NCBI RefSeq assembly: GCF_900996225.1
Contig: NZ_CAAJGL010000156.1
Span: 228,424 to 292,423 of the forward strand
Reading direction: 5' to 3'
Origin: Paraburkholderia sp. BCC1884
GTDB lineage: Bacteria > Pseudomonadota > Gammaproteobacteria > Burkholderiales > Burkholderiaceae
Length of the DNA: 64,000 nt
Shown here: positions 41,765 to 50,156 of the stretch, one piece after another
How positions within the stretch are numbered: position 1 is the stretch's first letter
Layout of the letters: each line of letters opens with the position of its first letter
The notes under the pieces: generated by a model
Told to the model about the DNA's origin: nothing
The model's database searches: none
The model's input: the letters and a program-made list of their open reading frames with translations, nothing else
Position numbers and translations under genes: made by a program

Positions 41765-41902
41765 ATGAAGAAGGTCTTCACTCAAACCTTAATGGGACTG
41801 CGCGGCGGCACTGTCGTCAAGGTGGTCACACATGAATTGGACACGCTCGCTGCGATGGCGCGCGACACGGCGACGAAGATTTTGCTTGGATCGCGTAGGT
41901 AA
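41765..41902 (+). CDS. Small basic protein (45 aa)
   Basis: MKKVFTQTLMGLRGGTVVKVV start, with a GGTVVK loop and basic end (KILLGSRR). Follows GGAGT upstream of ATG 41765. Could be a small early regulator; function unknown. Confidence 0.5.
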   Translation: MKKVFTQTLMGLRGGTVVKVVTHELDTLAAMARDTATKILLGSRR

Positions 41903-41966
41903 GCGACGAACGGATCCCATCGTTCATGCTTTTGGCTGCAAAGCCATCCCTAGGCAGATCCTAATA

Positions 41967-42578
41967 CTAAAGATGCGTGCGAAGCTTGTTTGTGAACTGC
42001 TCGGGGGCAACGGCATTCACGCAAGTCTGGAGCCTGATCGAGACTTGCTGACATTCAGTACGGTACGTGGCAAAGACCGCTCGGTGCCGCAGAACAAACG
42101 CATCACCCTTAATGTCGCGATCACGTTCGAAAATGAGCGCTGCTTTTATCGCAATACGTCGGAGATGAAGCACAGTCTCCATTTCGCCGAGCGCAACTAC
42201 TGTGACGACAGGAAACTTCGAAAGCATATCTGCCACGTTGCGAAATTCCATCGCCGCATCGGGATAGATCGTTTGCTCGACATAGTTGGACTTCTCAAAG
42301 TTTGCGAGAACGCACATTTGCGCGAGCTCAGCCGCCAGGTGTTGAAGTGCCAAAAGATCTTTTCCATGAGAGATCTGCTCCAAGGCCGCGTTCTCGTGTT
42401 TGCCGGTAGCGATTTGGTATCGAGCCACCAAAAACGCACCGATTACAGCAGCAACGGTCCCGATCGCCTGCGCCCACGACGCCCAATCGGATTTGGTTAG
42501 ATCCCACAGGTTTTGCACGACGACGATGCCGCCAATCGTCAGCATAGCGACAGCGTAACTCCATAGCCACTTTTGCAT
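41967..42578 (-). CDS. Membrane protein (203 aa), unknown
   Basis: Two membrane helices at the N-terminus (WSYAVAMLTIGGIVVV and WAQAIGTVAAVIGAFLVAR) followed by a soluble helical domain of about 140 residues. It runs opposite to the right operon, suggesting a separately expressed cargo gene. GTG 42584 is an alternative start. No family recognised; the layout recalls small membrane-anchored defence effectors, which is speculation. Confidence 0.6.
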   Translation of the reverse strand: MQKWLWSYAVAMLTIGGIVVVQNLWDLTKSDWASWAQAIGTVAAVIGAFLVARYQIATGKHENAALEQISHGKDLLALQHLAAELAQMCVLANFEKSNYVEQTIYPDAAMEFRNVADMLSKFPVVTVVALGEMETVLHLRRIAIKAALIFERDRDIKGDAFVLRHRAVFATYRTECQQVSIRLQTCVNAVAPEQFTNKLRTHL

Positions 42579-42604
42579 ATTCACCCCGTTTTCTTGATCC
42601 TAGC

Positions 42605-43552
42605 ATGCGACATCTATCGCTCAATACGGAACCAGCATTACTCGCAGTCACAGCGACCGTTACTGCTGCGTGCCTGTCCATCGTCGCAGGCTGGCAGCGC
42701 GGAGGCTGGGCAACTGAGCGCGCGCTGTGGATCGCCGTCGGCGTCGTGCTGGTGGTTGCCGCTCACCTGCTCCCTGCCCTGTGCCGCTCGCATGGCTGGC
42801 GTCTTCGGATTCTCGGTGTCGCGCTCTGGATCGGTTGCATGGCGGCTACCTGCTACGGCCACGCGGTGTTTTTCGTCATGGCTCAAAAGCATGCGGGCGA
42901 GATCCGCGCTGCGGCCGTGCCAGTGGTCGAGGCCACCGGCCGGAATCTGGCTGAGATCGCCAACGACCGCGCCGGTGTCGTGGCGCGACTGGCCCGCGTG
43001 ACCGAGCGGCAATGTCGTGACCGCTGCGCAACCGTGCGGATTGAGCGCGTGTCGCTGACTGCTCGCCTTGATGCATTGAGCGTCGAAGCGGCGGAAGCGC
43101 AGCGTGCAGAGGCCGCGCAAGACCAAGCCGCGACCGCGCGCGCCGCGGCGATGGCTGACCCGGTAACGGGTGCGCTGACCGCGTTCGGTCTCCCGGCCGC
43201 GCATGCCGATCTGGCCGCGGGACTCGCGTTCGCCGCCGTGCTTGAGGGTGTCGCCTGCTTCGCCTGGCTGCTGGCGCTGAGCCCCGCTGTCGTGACTGAA
43301 ACCGCGTCGACGCCCGTCCAGCAAGGCAGTAACGCGCAGTCAGTCACGCCAGTAACGGAAGCGAGTAACGCAGTCGCAGCGCCTGAGAACGGCGATACCG
43401 AGTCACAAGACGACGTTACCCGCGTGCTGGCAGCGATCGCCGCCGACGTACTGCGGCCGACCGTGAACGAGATTCGGAAATTTCTCGGCTGCTCCCAGAC
43501 CCGCGCCGCGTCAGTGCGCAAGCAATTGGCCATAGCCAAGGAGCAGCTATGA
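42605..43552 (+). CDS. Membrane protein with C-terminal HTH-like segment (315 aa)
   Basis: Three membrane helices near the N-terminus, a coiled coil (SVEAAEAQRAEAAQDQAATAR, about residues 160-185), a fourth helix (GLAFAAVLEGVACFAWLLAL) and a C-terminal segment (RPTVNEIRKFLGCSQTRAASVRKQL) that looks like a helix-turn-helix. I recognise the type as a common Burkholderia-phage protein; its role is unknown. Confidence 0.65.
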   Translation: MRHLSLNTEPALLAVTATVTAACLSIVAGWQRGGWATERALWIAVGVVLVVAAHLLPALCRSHGWRLRILGVALWIGCMAATCYGHAVFFVMAQKHAGEIRAAAVPVVEATGRNLAEIANDRAGVVARLARVTERQCRDRCATVRIERVSLTARLDALSVEAAEAQRAEAAQDQAATARAAAMADPVTGALTAFGLPAAHADLAAGLAFAAVLEGVACFAWLLALSPAVVTETASTPVQQGSNAQSVTPVTEASNAVAAPENGDTESQDDVTRVLAAIAADVLRPTVNEIRKFLGCSQTRAASVRKQLAIAKEQL

Positions 43553-43557
43553 ATCGG

Positions 43558-43836
43558 CTATTTGAAATCGTTGCTCAGCAAGCCAATGCGGCTACCGTTG
43601 CCGATCCCGACTGCTGCACCAAGTTTGGCGACAGCCTTCGCGTAAATCTGGTCTTGGTTTCTGTAGAAGGTGGCAAGCGTGCCGCCGTTCAGACGGCCGG
43701 TCGCATCTCCAAAATGATCTTCGAGAGCCTCGTGCGAAATGCAATATTTCTGAACGACGTCGTCGATCGTCAGGGAAAAACGAACGCCGTCGTCTGCGGC
43801 TTGGGGTTCAGTTCCAGGCGTGGGGAAGTGGGTCAT
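43558..43836 (-). CDS. DUF1488-like protein (92 aa)
   Basis: Small protein with VRFSLTIDDVVQKYCISHEALEDHFG and FYRNQDQIYAKAVAKLG, resembling DUF1488 proteins. It is read leftward between rightward genes and has its own AGGAAAT upstream. Function unknown. Confidence 0.6.
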   Translation of the reverse strand: MTHFPTPGTEPQAADDGVRFSLTIDDVVQKYCISHEALEDHFGDATGRLNGGTLATFYRNQDQIYAKAVAKLGAAVGIGNGSRIGLLSNDFK

Positions 43837-43871
43837 TTCCTATCTCCGTTTTGCTTCGACGGAATCCTAGC

Positions 43872-44996
43872 ATGAGCGCCGCCTACTACAACGAGATCGA
43901 CCCGTACTGCGCGCAATGGCTGCGCAACCTGATAGCCGCCGGTCACATTGCCGACGGCGTCGTAGACGAAAGGAGCATTGAGGATGTTCGACCAGACGAC
44001 CTTCGTGGATTCACCCAGTGTCATTTCTTCGCCGGAATCGGTGGATGGCCGCTCGCGCTTCGACGTGCTCGATGGCCCGATGATCGATCTGTTTGGTCTG
44101 GTTCCGCACCGTGCCAACCTTTCTCCCAGGCAGGCGAAGGACTTGGGTTTGCTGACGAGCGGCACCTATGGCCGGCATTCTATTGGCTCATCGCCCAGTG
44201 CAGCCCTTCAGAGGTTGTTGGAGAGCAAGTTGCGAGCAAGGATGTCGACGACTGGATCGACCTTGTTCAATCTGACTTGGAAGCCTTGGGTTACGCCTTC
44301 GGAAGTGTCCCGTTTCCGTCTTCGGGCGTCGGTGCGCCGCACATCCGAGACAGAAACTACTGGATGGCCCACGCCAACAACTCGCGATCACAAAGACGGC
44401 GCCGAGTGCGCGAACGTGCCATTGAATGCGCTACTGGGTCGCGTGGCGTGGCAGGCATCGTGGCCGACTCCCACATCGGCTCTGGCCCACAAGGGCGTGC
44501 GCTCAACGGAGGGCGGTATTCGGGAGGCGATGCGATCGCACGGCCCGGATTTGGCGGCAATGGCTTGCTTGGCGAGCTGGGGCACTCCAACAGCAAAAAC
44601 CTTCGAGGGGAATCCGGAGGCGGCGATTGCTCGAAAGGTGAAATTGGGGATCGGCAATCGGGCGACTCAACTGGGGCATCAGATCGACTACGTGAAGAAC
44701 TCGCCGGCCCGACTAACGGCTTCTGGCGAGATGCTGATTGGCTCTTCTGCCGGGACGAGAAGTGGCGGCCAGTTGAGCCCGGAACATTCCCGCTGGCTGA
44801 TGGGCTACCCAAAGGAATGGGCAAGCTCAGCACCGAACAGCGCCGACTGGCAGAACTGGCAGGGCTTGATTCTGCAAGCCTCAAGCGCGCCAAAGCCTAC
44901 CGAGTTGGAACCCTTCGAGGTTATGGAAACGCAATCAACGTAGAAGCGGCAGCGGAATTCATCCGCGCGGCCGACGAAGCCCTAACCCAATCCTGA
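43872..44996 (+). CDS. C5 DNA cytosine methyltransferase (374 aa)
   Basis: Dcm-type methyltransferase that methylates cytosine at C5. Motif I FFAGIGGW (residues 52-59), motif IV with the catalytic Cys in SAPCQPFSQAGEG (about 78-90), EQV in place of ENV (118-120) and GAPHIRDRNYW (motif VIII, about 154-164) are in order. The variable region (about 165-270) is Gly-rich, and the C-terminus has FRDADWLFCRD/KWRPVEPGTFPLADG and LRGYGNAINVEAA (motif X). No restriction enzyme is beside it, so it is an orphan, likely protecting phage DNA. From 43984 on it shares its DNA with a second gene. Confidence 0.9.
   Translation: MSAAYYNEIDPYCAQWLRNLIAAGHIADGVVDERSIEDVRPDDLRGFTQCHFFAGIGGWPLALRRARWPDDRSVWSGSAPCQPFSQAGEGLGFADERHLWPAFYWLIAQCSPSEVVGEQVASKDVDDWIDLVQSDLEALGYAFGSVPFPSSGVGAPHIRDRNYWMAHANNSRSQRRRRVRERAIECATGSRGVAGIVADSHIGSGPQGRALNGGRYSGGDAIARPGFGGNGLLGELGHSNSKNLRGESGGGDCSKGEIGDRQSGDSTGASDRLREELAGPTNGFWRDADWLFCRDEKWRPVEPGTFPLADGLPKGMGKLSTEQRRLAELAGLDSASLKRAKAYRVGTLRGYGNAINVEAAAEFIRAADEALTQS
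43984..44943 (+). CDS. Nested gene inside methyltransferase, other frame (319 aa)
   Basis: A 319-residue product read in the +1 frame, wholly within the methyltransferase gene. I recognise it as a real phage protein type: IDLFGLVPHRANLSPRQAKDLGLLTSGTYG start, a TLFNLTWKPWVTPSE core, three WPTPT-like repeats (GWPTPTTRDHKDG, SWPTPTSALAHKG, SWGTPTAKTFEGN) and a C-terminal GGQLSPEHSRWLMGYPKEWASS. ATG 43984 has AAGGAG eight bases upstream. The last part resembles DNA-methylase-associated proteins, so it may partner the methyltransferase. Both frames look selected. Confidence 0.75.
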   Translation: MFDQTTFVDSPSVISSPESVDGRSRFDVLDGPMIDLFGLVPHRANLSPRQAKDLGLLTSGTYGRHSIGSSPSAALQRLLESKLRARMSTTGSTLFNLTWKPWVTPSEVSRFRLRASVRRTSETETTGWPTPTTRDHKDGAECANVPLNALLGRVAWQASWPTPTSALAHKGVRSTEGGIREAMRSHGPDLAAMACLASWGTPTAKTFEGNPEAAIARKVKLGIGNRATQLGHQIDYVKNSPARLTASGEMLIGSSAGTRSGGQLSPEHSRWLMGYPKEWASSAPNSADWQNWQGLILQASSAPKPTELEPFEVMETQST

Positions 44997-45006
44997 GAGA
45001 GACGAC

Positions 45007-45894
45007 ATGAGCGATACCCGAGAAGCATTCAGGCTTGTTTGCGCAGACATCGGCGCAGTATCGGCCCTGCTTGGATTCGATGAATACCCCGGCGTCGACG
45101 AGCTGCTGCGTGCGATAACTAACCTAATCATCCGCGAAACCGGGACTGTGGCGCTGACAGATGAACAGATCGATGCTGTATGGGAGAACACCGACTCGCG
45201 AGGAGCGACGTTACGCGAAACACGGATCCGATTTGCGCGGAATTTGCTTGCCGCCGCGCCTGCATACCCCGCCGACGATAGCCAGGCGGCAAGCGACCGG
45301 CGCGACGAGATCGAGTACGCGATTCAGGTGCTACGTCAGGTCGAGGCGGGAGACGGTACGTTTGTCGGCCAGTGCACCGAAGCTATCAGCGGCTTGGAAA
45401 GTCTGCTCGCCGCTCCCTTTCCGCGCGCCAGCGATGCAGCGCAAGACTTGACGCGCGAATTGCTCGAAACGCTGCAACTGATGGTGAAGCACTTCACCAA
45501 GACGCCGTCCACGTTGGCCGATTCACAGGCGCGCGGTAAAGCCCACGAGGTCATCGCGAAGGCATACGCTTCTATCGGCTATAGCACCGCCCAGCCATTC
45601 GCCGACGATACCGGGGCGACGCTGACTGCGCTCGATGCCTATATGGTCTGGCCGGATGACGACGGTGAGCAGTTTTTCCATTCTATCGACGATGCCGTAG
45701 AAAGCGAGGTCGATAGCGCGTGGCCGGTTGATGTCGAGCCGCCTGCCAACGACGAACTTGAATTGAAATTGCAGTTGGCCAAGCGAATTCAGACCGCGAC
45801 GGTTCGGATCTTCAACATCACCGAGAACGGTCACGAGTGGGAGATTGTTCCAGCCACCGATACCGGCGTGGTTAAGACGGGAGAGGCGACGTGA
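45007..45894 (+). CDS. Hypothetical early/accessory protein (295 aa)
   Basis: Acidic helical protein starting MSDTREAFRLVCADIGAVSALLG. The middle (DDSQAASDRRDEIEYAIQVLRQVEAGDG) is charged and the C-terminal part (DDDGEQFFHSIDDAVES) is acidic. I know it only as a Burkholderia-phage hypothetical protein. It follows the methyltransferase gene by 10 bp, so it is probably co-transcribed. Confidence 0.65.
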   Translation: MSDTREAFRLVCADIGAVSALLGFDEYPGVDELLRAITNLIIRETGTVALTDEQIDAVWENTDSRGATLRETRIRFARNLLAAAPAYPADDSQAASDRRDEIEYAIQVLRQVEAGDGTFVGQCTEAISGLESLLAAPFPRASDAAQDLTRELLETLQLMVKHFTKTPSTLADSQARGKAHEVIAKAYASIGYSTAQPFADDTGATLTALDAYMVWPDDDGEQFFHSIDDAVESEVDSAWPVDVEPPANDELELKLQLAKRIQTATVRIFNITENGHEWEIVPATDTGVVKTGEAT

Positions 45895-45896
45895 AA

Positions 45897-46136
45897 TCAG
45901 TCCTCGTTCAGCCATGCCTCGAGGTCAGGATTGAACCGGTGACCCTCGGCCCTCATTTGCAGAAACTCAGCCTTGTCGGCTGCTTCCTGCTCTTCAAAGG
46001 ACAGCAGGCCTCGCGTCTTTCGAATGGCCGCCGATCGTTGCAGTGCGCTCTGAAGATCAGTGGCGATAGCCGCGACCTGGACGGCCTCCAGATAACCGAC
46101 TTGGTCGGCGAGGTCTTTGCTGAAAAATTTGTTCAT
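45897..46136 (-). CDS. Small hypothetical protein (79 aa)
   Basis: Soluble helical protein (MNKFFSKDLADQVGYLEAVQVAAIATDL) with an EEQEAADKAEFLQMRAEGHRF segment. Read leftward, with its stop three bases from the stop of the converging 45007 gene. No family recognised. Confidence 0.55.
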   Translation of the reverse strand: MNKFFSKDLADQVGYLEAVQVAAIATDLQSALQRSAAIRKTRGLLSFEEQEAADKAEFLQMRAEGHRFNPDLEAWLNED

Positions 46137-46204
46137 GCCTTCGGTATCGGCGCGAAGCGAAAAAACTTGAGGCTCGCATGACCAACACCAAACACCCAAG
46201 GCCA

Positions 46205-46771
46205 CTAGACGCGCGCTTCAGGCGCAGGCTGCGGCGGAGCATCCGCCGGCGCGATTTTTATTGGACGCCGTCCTCCGAATACTTCCGCAGCACCATCGAG
46301 CATAGCGAGTTGCTTCTCTTCGATCATTCCGTGCGCCATCGGAGCGTATGCCCCTTTCTTGAGCTGGACGCGGTCGAACGCAAAGCGCCGCTCCTTAGCC
46401 AAAGCAACGAGCAGGTTAATGAAAAGCTCTTCTCTGCTTCCATAGAACGCTGCTTTCGACGCCTCTTGCTTAGGCTCTTCCGTCGACAGATGATCGAGAT
46501 ACTCTTTCCACGCGTCCAATACGGCCTGTTCCACCTTATTGCGGAGCGAGCGCCCGACCACAACCCGCCCGTAGTAGGTAAGGTCAATCATATTCAGAGC
46601 ACCAACATGTTCGCGCGACAGTCGTGCGCCGCGAGTGGCCATCAGCGTACGGAAAAGCCCTTGCTTCCGGTTTTCCGTGTCCTTACTGAGCTCAATCCAT
46701 TTTTGCGCCTGGACGGCGAAAATCGGCCCAGCGAAAGTCGCAAACGCTATTACCCATTCCCCGGTGGTCAT
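46205..46771 (-). CDS. Membrane-anchored protein, DUF6680-like (188 aa)
   Basis: Starts MTTGEWVIAFATFAGPIFAVQAQKWIE, an N-terminal membrane helix, followed by RTLMATRGARLSREHVGALNMIDLTYYG, a pattern I associate with DUF6680 proteins. The body has a predicted helical domain and a proline-rich end. Read leftward from the xis/int side. Function unknown. Confidence 0.6.
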   Translation of the reverse strand: MTTGEWVIAFATFAGPIFAVQAQKWIELSKDTENRKQGLFRTLMATRGARLSREHVGALNMIDLTYYGRVVVGRSLRNKVEQAVLDAWKEYLDHLSTEEPKQEASKAAFYGSREELFINLLVALAKERRFAFDRVQLKKGAYAPMAHGMIEEKQLAMLDGAAEVFGGRRPIKIAPADAPPQPAPEARV

Positions 46772-46858
46772 TATCGGTGCCCCTCGATATTAGAGTCGTA
46801 AGTATGACCGAAGCAGCACACGAATGATTGAAACCACGCACAAACACTGGGGTGTGAC

Positions 46859-47167
46859 ATGGACATCGCGAAAGGCAAGCGAGTGAGCGCGACCGAGGCC
46901 GCCCGGATTCTAGGGGTTCCTCGATATGCGATCAGCCGGATCGACCGAGCCGGCGAGATCATCCAGCGTTATAAGCTCGGTCATAAAACGCACGTCTACG
47001 AACTCGAATCGCTTTATAAATTCCTCGCATCATGCCAATCGAAACCATTACAAAGGCCGGTCGTCGGCGCTTCCGCTGGACGTTCGAACGCGTCATCGAG
47101 GATGAACGCGTACGCAAAACCAAGCTCATCCCTGCGGGAGTTTCTGCGCGGGAAGCTGACGAGCTAG
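46859..47167 (+). CDS. Excisionase-like MerR-type HTH protein (102 aa)
   Basis: The first 60 residues (SATEAARILGVPRYAISRIDRAGEII) form an HTH_17/AlpA-like winged helix typical of excisionases. The frame then runs 136 bp into the integrase gene, giving a Ser/Arg-rich tail. It directs the integrase toward excision (inferred from position and fold). Confidence 0.7.
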   Translation: MDIAKGKRVSATEAARILGVPRYAISRIDRAGEIIQRYKLGHKTHVYELESLYKFLASCQSKPLQRPVVGASAGRSNASSRMNAYAKPSSSLREFLRGKLTS

Positions 47168-48024
47168 GCCGAAAGTGGGACGCTGAGACCTACGCGATTG
47201 CGACCGGAGCTAAGAAGCCGGTTGTAACGATCGGGGAGTGCGTTCGCATCCACGTGAACGACAAGAGCAATGGGTGGAAGGATAGAAAGACGCGCATCCA
47301 GGTTCTGGACAAATACTCGCCGGAGTACGAGGACCAGGACGCGCTCGATCTTTACGAATGGTCCGTGCAATTTGCAGGCTATATGCGAGCGGCCATCGAT
47401 CGGCATGGCATTCCGAAAAAGCCCATGTCGAGCGGGACGATCCACAACACACTCGGGTATCTTCGCGCCGCGATCAAATACGCGCACAAGATCGGGAAAA
47501 TAGAGCACGACGAGACAGCGAAAATGGTGATCCCGAAACCGAGTGACGAGCGCCACGTGTACAAAGGACGTCGGGAGATGCTACAGGTCGCGAAGGGTTG
47601 CGCGAATCGCGAAACGCGAGCGGCCATCCGGGTAGCCTTTTACTCAGGGATGCGTCTCAGCGAGATTCTAAGAGCCGTTCCTTCGCGAGACGGTTACTCG
47701 CTGGGCACCTCAAAGAACGGCCGACCGCGCATCGTGCCGATCCATCCGAGGGTTGCCGTCATAGCGCGCCGCGTGAAGTTCACCATCAAGGCGCAGAAGC
47801 TAAAGGACGAATGGAACAAGGCGCGCGCGCGAGCTGGGTATCCTGAATTGCGATTCCACGACCTACGCCACAGCGCCGCATCGGAGATGATTAATGCAGG
47901 CATCGACCTATACACCGTCGGCGGTGTGTTGGGTCACAAGACGCCAACGTCGACGAAGCGCTATGCGCACCTGGTAACAGAACGTCTGGCTGACGCCGTA
48001 GCGAAAATTGGCAACCGACGATAG
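47032..48024 (+). CDS. Tyrosine integrase (330 aa)
   Basis: Phage integrase for the tRNA-Sec site. The catalytic set is complete: Arg208 (SGMRLSE), Lys228 region (TSKNG), His276 and Arg279 (FHDLRHS), His302 (LGHKT) and Tyr311 (KRYAHL). An N-terminal AP2-like arm-binding domain (residues about 1-30) precedes the SAM-like core-binding domain. It lies 85 bp from attR, next to the intact selC. Confidence 0.94.
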   Translation: MPIETITKAGRRRFRWTFERVIEDERVRKTKLIPAGVSAREADELGRKWDAETYAIATGAKKPVVTIGECVRIHVNDKSNGWKDRKTRIQVLDKYSPEYEDQDALDLYEWSVQFAGYMRAAIDRHGIPKKPMSSGTIHNTLGYLRAAIKYAHKIGKIEHDETAKMVIPKPSDERHVYKGRREMLQVAKGCANRETRAAIRVAFYSGMRLSEILRAVPSRDGYSLGTSKNGRPRIVPIHPRVAVIARRVKFTIKAQKLKDEWNKARARAGYPELRFHDLRHSAASEMINAGIDLYTVGGVLGHKTPTSTKRYAHLVTERLADAVAKIGNRR

Positions 48025-48035
48025 AGCCCGTGCAC

Positions 48036-48060
48036 GTTTAAGGCAGAAAAACCCACACCC
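48036..48060 (+). repeat. Phage end repeat, right copy (possible Int arm site)
   Basis: Matches the 3217-3241 element with one mismatch in 25 bp, in the same orientation, about 50 bp before attR. Confidence 0.6.
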
Positions 48061-48108
48061 CACCCGGAAACCGAGACTTTCAACGGAATTCAAAAAATCC
48101 CTGAAAGC

Positions 48109-48179
48109 CTTATGGCGGAAGGCAGCCGGAGTCGAACCGACCTGAGAACGACTGACGTCCTCAACTGGGTTTGAAGCCC
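48109..48179 (-). repeat. attR: 71-bp repeat inside selC
   Basis: Identical to attL. Here it joins the 5' part of tRNA-Sec (48180-48208), so integration restored a full-length selC. The shared sequence starts in the anticodon stem, which places the crossover in or near the anticodon loop. Confidence 0.95.
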
Positions 48180-48208
48180 AGCCGCACCACCGGATACGAA
48201 TGCCTTCC
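48113..48208 (-). tRNA. selC: tRNA-Sec (anticodon TCA)
   Basis: A 96-nt gene on the minus strand with encoded CCA end. It has the long acceptor stem GGAAGGCA/TGCCTTCC, the anticodon loop CTTCAAA (TCA, reading UGA) in a CTGGG/CCCAG stem, a long variable arm and a TTCGACTCC T-loop. It lies 34 bp after selB on the same strand and carries attR. Confidence 0.97.
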
Positions 48209-48242
48209 TACGGTGATTCAAAAAAACGCGTTGCCGATCGGA

Positions 48243-50156
48243 TCAAACCCGATCGAGCCAACGCGTATCCGTGCGCATCAAATGCAGGCCACGGTGGAAA
48301 CGAGTATAACCAACCCGGTCGAAGAACTCCAAAAGCTGAATCGCCCGCTTTCTCCCCAAACCGGTCGCATCGCGAAACGGTGCGGCGGCCACCGTGCCGT
48401 CGTGCTCGAGCGCTTCGGCGGCTGCAATTGCGGCCAGTTCGCGAATCACGTCCTGGTGATAAAAAAGATCTCGCACGACCTGGAACAACTCGCCTTGCCG
48501 CGCGAGTTTGCGCAGCAGTAGCCGCATGCGCTCTTCGGGCACTGCATGCGCGGTGGCCAGATCACGCACCCACGGCGGATCGAAACGCCCCGCTTTCACT
48601 GCGGGCAGCAACAACGCAGCGAGTGCGCGGTCCGCGTCGTCGAGAGTGACGGCGTGCCCCGGCAAATGCAGCCATGGTCCGCGTTTGACGATCTCACCGC
48701 GCGCGGCCGCATCGTCGATTAACGCGCGCCACAACGCATCGTCCACCAGCGGCGCAGCGATGCGTCGCAAACGCGAGGTGTCCGGACCGAGTTCGTCGGG
48801 CGAGCGCTCGTGATACTGCGCAAGCGCTGTCGTCAGTCGATTCGCAAGCGTCTGCCACGATGCATCGGCAAGCAATAACGCGTCGTTGCCGGAAAGCGCG
48901 ACCACGCGCGTGTCGGCGGGCAACGCGAGGGCGTCCGCCGGTCTACCCGTCAACTGTTCCAGCGACGAGCGCAGCACGCCATGCGGCGCTCGGGCGAAGA
49001 GCGCATCCAGCGTGCCCGTATCGAGCATGGACTGAACCGCTTCGAGCCAGCCCAGCCGCTCGGGCGAACGCCGCTTGCGCGACGGTCCGAACGGATCGAG
49101 CACGTAGCCGCCGCCAACCGTGCGATCGGCCTGTGCATTGCGCACCACCAGGCGATCGCCCGAAACGGCGCAGACGGGCCGCTCGAACACGAGTTGAACC
49201 CGAGCGCGCTGACCGGCGGCAAGCGTTTCGCCATCGAGCAAGGCAACATGTGCGACCTGATGCTGGGTGCCCAGATGCACATGCAGCGGCGCCCAATGTT
49301 CCAGCGTGAGCGGACAATCGGCGAGCAGCGTGAGCATCACGTCGATACGTTCCGACGCCTGCGATAAACGCGGATCGACGATCCAGTCGCCGCGATCGAT
49401 CGCGCTCTTTTCAATTCCCGCGAGATTCAGTGCGCAGCGCTCGCCCGCCCTGCCGGTTTGCGCCGGGCGATTTTGCGCATGAATGCTGCGCACTCGCACG
49501 GGCTGATTCTCCGGCGCCAGCAACATCGTCTCGCCAACCGACACACTGCCCGACACCACGGTGCCGGTCACGATCGTGCCTTGCCCCGCCAGCGTGAAGA
49601 CACGATCCACGGCCAATCTGAATAGCCCGTCGCTGCGCCGCTTACGCCAGGCCGTGGCCACCTCGTGCAGATGCGCCTTCAATTCGGCCACACCCGGATC
49701 GCCGTCGCGTGTCGCGCAGGTGTCGAAAACCGGCACATCCTGCAGGACGCTGCCGTTCAGCAATGCCGCGATCTCGTCCTTCGCTTCCTGCAGACGCTGC
49801 GCGTCTACCCGATCCACTTTGGTCAACGCGACTGCACCGCGCTGAATGCCAAGCAACTCGACAATCGAAAGATGTTCGCGGGTTTGCGGCATCACGCCAT
49901 CGTCGGCGGCAATCACCAGCAGGGCGAAGTCGATGCCGCTCGCGCCAGCGGTCATCGTATGCACGAGCTTTTCGTGGCCGGGCACGTCGATCAGACCCAG
50001 CACGTCGCCGTTGTCGAGCGGCACGTATGCATAGCCGAGTTCGATCGATATGCCACGCGCCTTCTCTTCCTTGAGGCGATCCGTGTCGACGCCCGAGAGC
50101 GCCTTCACCAGACTCGTCTTGCCGTGGTCGATATGCCCAGCCGTACCGACGATCAT
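48243..50156 (-). CDS. selB: Selenocysteine-specific elongation factor SelB (637 aa)
   Basis: GTPase that brings Sec-tRNA-Sec to UGA codons with a SECIS hairpin. The G-domain starts MIVGTAGHIDHGKTSL (G1), followed by DVPGHEKLV (G3) and TKVDRVD (G4). Domains II-III follow, and the C-terminal 250 residues hold the four winged helices that bind SECIS, including the final HRGLHLMRTDTRWLDRV. Its ATG overlaps the selA stop (ATGA). Confidence 0.97.
   Translation of the reverse strand: MIVGTAGHIDHGKTSLVKALSGVDTDRLKEEKARGISIELGYAYVPLDNGDVLGLIDVPGHEKLVHTMTAGASGIDFALLVIAADDGVMPQTREHLSIVELLGIQRGAVALTKVDRVDAQRLQEAKDEIAALLNGSVLQDVPVFDTCATRDGDPGVAELKAHLHEVATAWRKRRSDGLFRLAVDRVFTLAGQGTIVTGTVVSGSVSVGETMLLAPENQPVRVRSIHAQNRPAQTGRAGERCALNLAGIEKSAIDRGDWIVDPRLSQASERIDVMLTLLADCPLTLEHWAPLHVHLGTQHQVAHVALLDGETLAAGQRARVQLVFERPVCAVSGDRLVVRNAQADRTVGGGYVLDPFGPSRKRRSPERLGWLEAVQSMLDTGTLDALFARAPHGVLRSSLEQLTGRPADALALPADTRVVALSGNDALLLADASWQTLANRLTTALAQYHERSPDELGPDTSRLRRIAAPLVDDALWRALIDDAAARGEIVKRGPWLHLPGHAVTLDDADRALAALLLPAVKAGRFDPPWVRDLATAHAVPEERMRLLLRKLARQGELFQVVRDLFYHQDVIRELAAIAAAEALEHDGTVAAAPFRDATGLGRKRAIQLLEFFDRVGYTRFHRGLHLMRTDTRWLDRV

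Larger units (their letters stand above)
3046..48179. mobile_element. Complete lambdoid siphophage prophage integrated in selC
   Basis: About 45 kb bounded by a perfect 71-bp direct repeat that is the 3' half of the tRNA-Sec gene. All modules of a temperate siphovirus are present: int and xis at the right end, repressor/cro switch, replication gene with iterons, terminase, HK97-type head, lambda-type tail and a lysis cassette. No structural gene appears broken, so the prophage may be inducible. Accessory genes cluster at the left end (3.5-8.3 kb) and to the right of the repressor (38.8-46.8 kb). Confidence 0.95.
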
